A DNA stretch of 64,000 bases. Source: a virus. The notes under the pieces are model-generated. The model saw only the letters and a program-made list of their open reading frames with translations, ran no database searches and was not told the DNA's origin. Below are positions 27,801-37,300 of this stretch, one piece after another. How positions within the stretch are numbered: the stretch's first letter is position 1; every line of letters begins with the position of its first letter. The stretch spans positions 1 through 64,000 of IMG/VR virus record IMGVR_UViG_3300027782_000060, one strand, 5' to 3'. The position numbers and the translations under genes were made by a program.

Positions 27801-28056
27801 TGCCATTAATGAACGTACGCATCCACTTGGGCTTATCTTCAGGACTGGGGGCATTCCAGAGGAAACGATGAAATTTGCTGAATTTTAATTCTTTGACATT
27901 GGGGTTAGATTTAATGAAATGAAAGAATTTAACGTACTCAACATTTCCCTTTTTATCAACGAGAGCACCAGTTGAATTTTTCTCACCAACGGGGTCGAGT
28001 AAGTAATACAACTTGCTGTCGTAAAAAGTTCCTACTAAAACTGCACGCAATTTCAC
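24844..28056 (-). CDS. Polyvalent-type protein, 1,070 aa, with calcium-loop module and HESNH zincin site
   Basis: The GTG start overlaps the stop of the 103-aa gene (GTGA) with AAGG 6 bases upstream. Near residue 165 it carries the shared module in a variant form: GIGMSIGNKPAIDGDGDG, then RPFIPGFDF, with D-x-D-x-D-G spacing. One G-M-x-S motif (GGMRSG, about 27420) follows at residue 210 and could separate an N-terminal 'tag' part from the effector part. The remaining 860 residues are mainly helical, with MIAVHESNHMLQ near residue 571, an HExxH zinc-protease site. A later PAHYGWRNTD and a D-rich MDMNGDGVKI loop are visible. I infer one cut releasing a zincin-like effector. Confidence 0.85.
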   Translation of the reverse strand: MKLRAVLVGTFYDSKLYYLLDPVGEKNSTGALVDKKGNVEYVKFFHFIKSNPNVKELKFSKFHRFLWNAPSPEDKPKWMRTFINGTQPVGEEMLQGAKIITELSPVVEKKQDIGERALQFKSMNASQNASRIQGSVLARSVKSIREKYGFKGIGMSIGNKPAIDGDGDGFVDDGLPTMRPFIPGFDFVLDAAGNIRETKPTNQITKPVTRGGMRSGVVTRPQTLEDRLAPISEQEMRDSFRKIRSYVEMKFNDGVPFSKKGEALAILKKTIPSFASGESYIEFLNNLPNDDDVIPDWARRYLDSFLLSIDAQPMSAQFNYHMRRAADSKSYEGAVGTRPGTNDYVMVDPVGEKYAPTRTRQPLIVFWYKEAVAVTPAVSVTADKRMAPFLVSHAISANAMNEQLLNAGITKRQLEDLNNLDRVDATLVSIITSLNEIIQQNPTARVNDAEKISQNLVNAIEAFVDVKISNSVIDPKTNFFLETPKIPAVTFKDSKDREKPFIQSNILRQLVDKIVKSNNNPLLSDLLTSAQDASLSAQRTISSDNTLRKTQRKLSSIMEDARVLTTGMIAVHESNHMLQNIQAYIDVQNEASILRKKLIDERINAANKLQIPITPEILAAIEDEIKVENLYQDLFVEKAVKLAKSDIDLAKSRLLHADLARVDAISLNLERDKKSPEYKKTPDEAPAHYGWRNTDAVVDATNQMILKWAEFNNQGDSSLSDKQKLAKQAIVDFLKQPLFDGTNEIKIGEGIARILNQLDAIYVGDLSTAFANNGPRFVSGENLNIGMVAILLNSALIEDAQRRNIFSGLKLRNYSALLNEVGFPDFAIMDMNGDGVKIQGLDINESRKLSAAIMNMNRLALSIPTDPTNGMVSPSLSVRATTALRAFPDDAMLPWPFSNLTKTEFLALPDDTFIKGYEKLIDTSLKALLGVARPQDIGTFLEDSLISMNWWDKLSKEEIELLLEVGKRIGEPSIKTGRSGTGYAPYMGHLTPQHLPMLAIHPQFSEFTAEFAVAELFGVALSQIDISISPDGKKSATTRALSDNEIAAIMKFMRWMYPNQMLGEKMETMQ

Positions 28057-28337
28057 TTTGTGCCTTCATTTTCATCAAATGCTTTTGGAAACTTTGAACG
28101 TGCTATTTCCTCGTCGACTTCCATTATTTCATGGGAGCCGTTAATCATAAAACCAGTAAGGTCGGTGGTGGCGAGCCACTCATCTTTTCTCCATTCAACT
28201 TCCTCAATCCCCTTGGAGCCTTTCTTCGGGTAGTCCAGGTTGAGATAAAGGCGAAATAGGCCAATAACCTTCCCATTGTTGAGCACATGAAAGAAGTACC
28301 TAGTTGATTCAGGGGTATCGGATGAAATCATTTTCAT
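28053..28337 (-). CDS. Small hypothetical protein, 94 aa
   Basis: The ATG at 28335-28337 overlaps the stop of giant protein 2 (TAATG) and has GGGAGG 6 bases upstream, a strong coupled start; a longer frame from 28364 is less likely. The protein is beta-rich (STRYFFHVLNNGKVIGLFRL) with an acidic C-terminal half. No family is recognised. It lies between giant protein 2 and the zincin-containing protein. Confidence 0.75.
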   Translation of the reverse strand: MKMISSDTPESTRYFFHVLNNGKVIGLFRLYLNLDYPKKGSKGIEEVEWRKDEWLATTDLTGFMINGSHEIMEVDEEIARSKFPKAFDENEGTK

Positions 28338-31300
28338 TACTTGCCTCCCTGTTGTTGTGCCCAAGTCTGAAAGTTCTTCCTGGCTAGGTTGCCTATTCCC
28401 TTGACGTCACCCTTGGGCATTGGAAGTTCTCCTGCAGCGGCAGCCATTCTTCGGAATAACTCCAAACGAATGACATCATCTTTTTCTTTTTGATACTCGT
28501 CATAAGCATCGTGTGCTGCTTGCTTAACTTTAAACGATTCAGGCGTGTGTAGTTGCAACTCGTACAAGAAACCATCAGGGTGTTTTACTACGATGTTAAT
28601 TCCTTGATATCCATCGCCTTCGTCCCAGTAGTTTTTAACTTGTACTTCATGCCCTATTCCCTCAAGACGACTAATTACGTTTTCTGCTCCGCCAACATAT
28701 TCTTCTTCAGGAAATGTCATTGTGTATCTGACCGCGTCGGGAACCTGCAGTTGTGCCTCTTCTACCGATATGCCGCTATCTCGCGAAATATTAGTTATCT
28801 TCTTTGCGTTTCCTTTAGTTGCCTTAAACCTGAATTCAAGACCTTCCATCTCTCCGCCACCTTCGGCGGCCATGTCAATCAAATTGTCAGTAAGTTCTGG
28901 TTCAACTTTTTTGACTTTGTCATGTAGTTCAACTGCTTTTTCAACAACCTCGTCGCTATATTGACCTTCGGCTGGCATTTCGTCGATAAATTCAGGTATA
29001 TCTACACCCTTGTGAGTTCTCTCAATTTTTGGTGGCGTCTTTACTTCGGGAGTATCGGGCTGGCCTGAGGATACTTTCTCGGGGACGCCGCCCTCGCCAG
29101 CACGGACGCGCACATTCTTGCCAACAGAGGACCGCATTCCCCTGCTTGGTTTTTTAGCATATTCCTCACGCCGAGCAACTTCTTTTTTAATTTTATCGAA
29201 CTCTTTTGAACGTCGCATGTAGGTAAAATCACTGTCACCCTTGTCTCCAGGGCCTCCCAAGTAACGTAAATATTTTTCGTATATTGCTTTTAATTCTTCA
29301 TCACTCGTATTGCGATAAGGACGTAAAAGAGAACCGCGACCACCGCCATCTACTCCAGCATCTTCCCTACGTCGAGCAACTTCTTTTTTAATTTTATCAA
29401 ACTCTTTAGCCCGTCGCATATAGGTAAGGTCGCCGTCTCCCTTATCTCCAGGGCCACCCAAGTAGCGCAAATACTTGTCGTACTGGGTTTTTAGTTCTTC
29501 GTCACTCGTGTCGCGATAAGGACGCGAAAGAGAACGCATTCCTTGAGGTTCACCACTCACTTCTTCAAGTTTTCCGCCACGTATTTCTTCAAGTTTTTCA
29601 CGAGGTACGCGTACTTTTCCGCCACTCACCCCACTCTGTCGAGCGGCCCACTCTTCGCCACGTTTGCCTGCCTCCACCTGTGCTGCGGCAACTTTTGGAT
29701 TCTTTCGTGCACCAAGAGATTGTTTACGAATGAATTGATTATTGCTATGTAATTCATCCAACGTGTCTGTCAATTTGGAGTGATATTCATCCATCTCTTT
29801 GACTATTTCACCCAACTCAATTCCTGGGACTTCATCATTTTTAACAAATTGACGTTCGCCTTTAAGTTTCGCCTCTTTAATTCCCCACTTATCCTGGAAT
29901 GCTTTTCCTAAAGTGAGGGCTTCGACAACGTTTGTTTGTACTTCCTTCCATCGAAGGCTAAGTTTCTCATCTTCTGGAAGTTCGTCATTAATTAACTTAA
30001 TTGCCGCCCACCTATGATGGCCGTCCAGTACGTATCCATCGCGTGTTGCAAGTAATGGGTCAGTCCACCATGCTTTGACTTTTACCCCATTGCTGTCAGC
30101 AAATTTATATTCCCCAGCAAGCCACTTCGCACGCATTTCTTTATATTCTGGTGTACCTTTTTTGAGTCCGAGTGATTCGGCGTGTGAATCAAATTTTGTT
30201 AAATTTTCTCGAATACCATCACGCATTTCGTCAGTCTTATGACCAACCAATTGACGTTGTGATGCTTTATACGATTCTGGCCTGGCTGTTTTTAGAATAA
30301 CTGCCGAAGTAGGGTTGCCATCCTTGTCTACAGGCTTTAACGATGATTCAAGACTCTTTTCAAATTCTTTTACAACATCAGCCTCGCTATTATTCCAGTC
30401 GACAAGACTGTAGAACTCTTCTTTTTCACCAGGACCAAATGTTTCATCCCTGCCTGGTGCTACATGTTTTGCTTCTAATTCTTTAAATCTTGCCAATTCC
30501 TCTGGCGGAAGGTTCTTTTCATCGATAGCCGCCCATTTCATAGGGATGTGTCCATCTTTTGCGGCACGCATCGCTAGCGTATCGTCACCCAGTGTGCGGC
30601 CCGACAATTGTGGCATCTGTTCCCTATCAATGCCGATATTTTCTCCACACATGACATTTTTGCCAGCAACATATAGTTTGCATAAATCTACGGTAAGTTC
30701 ATCGAGTAGTGCGTTTCTTTCGTCAGCAGAAAGATTTTCAAGTTTTTTAACATTTGCTTCAATCATTTTCCTGAATGCTGCTTGACTGTCGGATACTTCT
30801 GCTGCAAGACCATCATTATCTACTTCGACGTTGTACCCACGTGCGAGCATTGCGATTGCCGTAGCACCATCTGTCGTATGGTAGATGTCCCTGCTATCAA
30901 TTAAAGACTTTTCTCCACTTCGCGCAACACCAAATCGTGATTGGAGTTCACTTTCGCTCAAACCATCGAGGTTCACTCCGTCCAGGGCATCCATTGTTTT
31001 ACTGACAGCATCCTCATGCATCTTTCTGGCATTGGGCTGCACTGCGCTTGATGTATCTACCCTATTTGCACCAACGCTGTCTCGTCCTCCTGGCGTCGTA
31101 ATGCCCGAGCGACGCGACGCCATTCCTCCAGATGAAGGAACGCGCGACGGAGATGAACGTTCTCCTGGTTGCTTGTCAGTCAATACGCGACGCTCAACAA
31201 ATTGCATTGACTGCCTATACGATTCACCCTGTTCAAATCCTGGTGATTCAGGCTTAAAGAATGGATGTCCATCACGTTCTTCGAGGGCTTTAACTTTGTC

Positions 31301-34300
31301 ATCTAGGTTGTCTGTGAATTCGGCGTTTAGTTTTTCCAAATCCCCCGCTGCTGCTGGAATGATGTCAAGTGGGGTCTTGATGTCATCTGGAAGAGTACGT
31401 CGTTCCGTGCTTTGCCCACTTGCTGCGGCAATTCCAATGTGCTCTCCATAGGCACGAGTAAACGACAAAAGTGCTTCTAGTGGCATATCAACAACACGAA
31501 CTTTTTGCGCAAGTTGGTCGTTATCTTCTCGGTCAAAGTTTGCCGCTACTTTTCCGAATACGCGATGATGGCCATCTAGAATATAACCGTCTTTTGTGAC
31601 AAGTATTGGCCCAAGCATCCGAACTCTGTCATAATCTTGTTGAGTGAATGGCGTGCCATCTGGTCGTTGACCAATTTGCAACATGTCTTCGTAACTAGTA
31701 ATTGCGTCTGATAGTCCAAGAACTGTTCCAGCAACAAGTTCATTTTGTGTTGCGCGCAGAGTCATGGGGTCGCGGTCTTCTGGTTCGCTGACGTTAACGC
31801 CGTTTGCCCTAAGAACATCAACAAAATTGTCAATCATGTCCGGCTCAACCTTGCGGATGTCGGTCAATGAGAAGAATTCTTGTTTCTCAGCCTCTGTCAA
31901 TGGGTCAACCGTGTTTCCTGGGTAGTAGCGACTACCGAGGGCGCGATATACGTTTTCTAATCTGTCAGACTCAGCCTTGGCTCGCTTGAAAAGTTCTGGG
32001 TCTGTCTGTTCGGACAATAGCCCCTGCTTCACCCAGTCTGGGGTGTTTGCGCCGTTGTAGGAGTCAAAGGAGTTGCCATGAACATGGCCACCAACCCAGA
32101 GCCTTATTGCAGGGGCGTTGGGGTCAGTCACGGTTCCACCAACTTGCGGCATATCGTCACGAATAATGCCCTTGTGCTTTCCACAGAAAATGTTTGCTCC
32201 TTCTTTATGCACGGAACAAAGGTTGAAACTCATTTTCTTGGCAGCGGCCTTGTCTACGCCTTTGAGCCATTTCTTAAAGGACTTAAATTCTCCCCAAAGG
32301 TCACCCTCGTCATGGGAGTCAGACAGGTCAACATGATGTCCGGCAACTAAGAGTGCAATTGCATCATCCATGTTGTCTACTGCGTAAACATCCTTGCCGT
32401 CATATGTTTGATAATTGGCTTTTCTTACGCCAGGAGAAGTGCGAGGGTCTCCCTTTGACATTTCAAGAATGCGCTTGCGCCTCTCATCGTCGGATTCGAC
32501 GCCCTGTTTGATTTTTGATTTTTTACCAAATCCAAATTTCTTGGGCTTGTCAGATTCTGCAAGTTTACTATCGCGACGAGATGCCATACCAGCACCAAGG
32601 AGTTGTTGGGGACGGCCATTTTCATCGACGCGAGGTTTCCGTCTGTCCATATCGCGAGGGTTCATTTCCCCAAGGCGAGCACTCATTCCCTCAATGCGTT
32701 TTTTTATTTCATCGGTATCAAAAATGTCCGAGTCTGTCGCTCTCTCCTGAGGGATAAACATTCCGATTCTGGAAGTGCTACTTGGGCTAATGATTTCATC
32801 AATGTCACTGTCAAACGCAATGTCATCTGGGGTCTTATCGGAAATATCGCCATCGAATGGAACACTAGGCTTCTTGCTACTCATGCCAGCGTCTTCATAG
32901 GACCATTCTTTACCGTCCCAGCGAATTACGGAACCGTCCGGGCCTCTAACAGTACGATTGTTGGTGCGCTTAATTCTGTCAATCTTGTTGCCGATTGGCT
33001 CAAATTCGTCGCCAAAATCCTCTAAATCATCAGGGTCTACGTCAAGGAAGTGATAGGGGTCTGACTGTCCCTTAAATAAGACGCGAAGTTCACGTGTTTT
33101 GGGGTTGTATTCAACAGTATCTACCGCTTCGCTTACGAAGTCGTCAATACCATTTTCGTATATTGATTTATATCCGTCTTCTGAATAACGAATACCTTGT
33201 CGTCTCTGTGAAACCCTCGATTCTCCTGACGGGGATTTGGCCGACATGCGTGGTTCAATTTTGCCTTTGGTTTCTTTTTCATGTTTAGCCAAATCCTTAA
33301 TACTTTTCAGTTGAGACTCGACGGCATAACGCTTTCTCCAAGCATCGCGCATTTCTTTATTTGTAGTCGGCTCGCCGGGTAATGGGTCTGGATTAAGAAC
33401 GTCTACGCCATCGGGATTAGTAGGAACGAGCGTCATTGAATGATTCGGAACCAATGAGAGTTCCTCTGACATTTTTTCAGAGGCCATCCCCTGTCGCATG
33501 CGTTCAATTTCGGGTAGCGCATACGGCGCAATACCAGCACCAATTTTGTCAATGACGTCATCAATTTCTGAATTAGTCAATCCAGCCTGACTTAATTGCT
33601 GTCGCACATTATCTAACTCGACACCATCAAACGAAACAGTGACATCTTCCATGTCTAGTGCTTCTACGGGGATGCGGATTTGTTCTGCGTCTGCAATAGT
33701 CACGCCACCAGCAACAAGTGCCTCATGCGCAAATCCTGGGTTTCTGCTCTTGACAGAAGTTGGGACCCCGTGTCCGCCACCAAGGCCTGTTTTATTTCCG
33801 GTAATGCTTGACTCTAGGACTTCGGCAATTTGTTTCATTCCATCAAGTTCGCTTGATTCAGAAACATCCGATAGATTCACAAAAGCACTACCGACTTCTG
33901 CTCTGTTGGTAGAAAGTACGGGAGTTGGAAGTACTTCTCCACCAGTGACGTCTCCGCGACCGTATACGGCACGCTGAGCAACTTCTGGAGCGAGAACCAA
34001 ATCAATAACTTTTCCGCCAGCACGTGATTTTCCGGATGGATTTACATCATCTGTTTCAGAGAAGAAGTGCGGATTGCGAGAAATGCCATTTCCAGGCAGT
34101 TCATTTAAGTAATCCGCAATTTCGTCCGTATGTGTTTTGTGAACCATGAAACCAGAGTGGCTGCGAGCACCATCTGGCAAATTTTCAGACATTCCTAATT
34201 TGCCCTCAAACTCCTTTAACATCGACGCCGATGCACTATTCGGCTTTGTTTCCGTAATGTTCTTGAGTTTTCCAGTCTTTAAGAATTCCTTAAACTCTTC

Positions 34301-37300
34301 CGGGTGCAGGGAAATTCGAACCCTGTCGTCAAACTGTTGGTGGTAGTCGAAAAGTTCATCGTCAACTATTGACTTAATTTCAGAGGCATCGAGGCTTGTG
34401 AATAAATCTTTGAGTTCCGGTGAAAGCGAATTAACAAATTCAAATTCTTCTTGATTTGAGGGTTCTGCTTTCCCAGATAGGAGACCACCAAGTTTTGCTA
34501 CGGACGATTCAACGCGTTGGTCACGCTTTGGAATCTCTACGCTTCTGTCTAGGCCAAGTGCTTTTCTGAATTTGTCATTACTCTCGCCTTCCATACGTGC
34601 AAGCGTTTCGGGCGACATGCCGATGCGGGTATCCGTACCGTAGATACTGCTTCCATTTTTATCGAAGCCATCAACAATCGCTTGATTTCTAGCAGACTGA
34701 CGCGCGGCCCTGGGACCTGAACTACTCAATCCACGAGTTGTACGCTTTTCTGGAACAACTTTTGAACGTTCTTTGCTTATTGAACTCAAGAGCGTACGAC
34801 GTTCCAATTCTTCCAAAGAATCAGCACCTAGTTCAATCCCATTGAGATTTTTCTCCATGTCATCGAGAATTTCTTTTTTGCCATGTTGCTCTAATGGTGT
34901 TGCAAAAATTGTCCCATCAGGGTCGACGCGAACAACAGAAAGACTTCCTGGCGGCAAGAGGTAGTCATCAGTGTCGCCGTTGTGTGCATTCTTTGATGGG
35001 ACGCCACGACTGCCCTTGGGCATTTCGATGACCACTCGCCTGTTGGCTTCGGGCTGGCTGAAATCAAAACCATCACTAGTATCAAAATCGACAACTTTGC
35101 CACGCATAATTTTAGTGTGGTCGATTGTGTCCCCATCCGAAATTCCATTTTTTGGAATTTGCATGGAGGTAACCAGTTTGACGTCGTCGTCAAATTTTGA
35201 TGTTTCTATTAAATCCAGGAATGGCACAACGCCGCTCTCGAAATCATCATCAATAATGTCGCCAGACTCACTAGGAGTTGAGCGCTTTATTTCCCCCCCA
35301 GTTTTTGCTGCTTGTCGTTTTTCCGCACTCCTACTCAGCATCCCAGACAATTTGCTTGGGTCTGAAGAATCCATAAGGGCTTCGACCGATTCGCGCTTTT
35401 CTACAGTTTCACTACTGTCAAGAATCGCACGCTGTTCTGGAGTCGAGCGTGATTTGATTTCGTCCAATTTACTTCCAACATATCCTGCAGAATCCGTATC
35501 TGGAGTGGGAGGCTCATTGCTTGGTTCGTAGTTTGGATTACGTTCAAGATTCTTCTTGGTATTGAAACTTGGATTATTTCTTACTTCGCCACGCTTATAT
35601 GGGCGGTCGGCTCCGCTGAAGGCATCCGCACCAGAATCACTCGCTGTTCCAGCATGGTCTGAAATTTCACGCGCCCAGTGCGAAAGTTCATCATCGTCTA
35701 TTTCAACGACATCGTAACCACGTTCTTCGGCACGTTTTGTTGCTAATTTTCGGAAACCTTTTTGCTGAGGTTTCAGTGGTGAGTCGACTTGTCTTAGGTA
35801 CTTCCCTGGAGTCGGGTCGAAGCCATCTCTTAGGTATTCTTCACGTTTGGCGTCGGCGAGTGCTGCTTTCTTGCCATTCATGTCAAGTATTTGTTGCATG
35901 CCCTTTGTTGCGAGCCATAACTTGGCTTGCTCATCTTTATTTAATGATTCTGTTTCCGATTTAAGAATTAAAGCATCTGCTTCACCACGTAAAAACTCGT
36001 ATCTAGTATCCATTTGCTGTGGAGACAACTTCCAATAGGCGTCTTTATCTATGCGAGGAAGTTCACCTTGTTCTGGTACAAATCCCCCCTCTTCTGGACC
36101 CATGCCAAATACGCTGTCCAACCACAGTTTTTGCATGTCTTTGTTCTGCCCAATATCAGCGCCACTTGATGGAGAGGCAGTCCACTGAGAGTCTTTGTCC
36201 GCAAGAATCATTGGCGTTATGTCTTCCCACTTAAGGTCGACGGTTTTTCTTGGTGGAATTGGGGGCTCAATGGCTCCTTCGTCCCAATCCGGAGCCGTTC
36301 CACCAACATGGATATTTATTGGTCCATTGATAACGATATTGATAGTCGTGCTGTTATCAATTATTGTTGTTCCAGGGGGCGGGGATGGCGTTGTTGGCGG
36401 CGCAGTCGGTATCTCGGGGACATCTGGTCCTGGGACGTCAGGAACCTCAGGTGGGGCCCCAGGAGGTAGTGAGGGTACTGGTGCTGGGTCTACGGGGTCC
36501 ATCCATGAAGTGAATTGCCTTACTTCCGGACCTTCGATAACTCCCAATTTTTCAAGCGCAAAGAGTTCTGTCGTTCCCTCCATGAGGGCAAGTTGACGAT
36601 GCGCACCTTCTTCAGGGAGACCAAGTACTCCTAGTGCTCCCTGAACTTTGTCTTGATAGTAATTGCCAGATACAAAATGAAGAAATGAATCTTCAAACTC
36701 GTCTGTCCCAAAGGGAGGGAATCCCATTGCGCCCGTTTTGGCGAAGGGCCCCCCTCTATCGGCAGTGGCACCCATCATTGAGTCCATGGCACTTGCCCAC
36801 GTCCCATTGCTCCATGCTGCTGGAGGTGTTTCTAATTTTTCAAGTTTTCCGTCAATGACTACGGGGAAGAAACCATTTTTGTCATAAAAATCATATATTT
36901 TATTTCTAGCAACGTTATATTGTTGAACGTGACCAAGTTCGTGCCACATGACGTGAGCACCCTTCATCTCCTCTGAGGAAACGCCAAGGTCAGCAACTCC
37001 ACGAGCGGCACTTTGTTCGTTAGCATAACCAACAAGGTTTACAAATTCTTGCGCATCAGTAATTTCGCGCATAACTCTTAATATCTCTGTTTGTTTCTCT
37101 GCTTCACTGAGAGACACATCTGATTCTATTTCAAGAAATAGCGAACCATTTTTTTCGTAAGGCATCCTACCTCGAACAGCGACGGACATTGGATTGATGG
37201 TAATGGTCACCGCAGGCATCCCATTTTCATCCATGTTAGGCAATGCCATTGCCTCCGTAGTGACTAAATCTTTTCCAGAAATTCCATGACTACTGAAACC

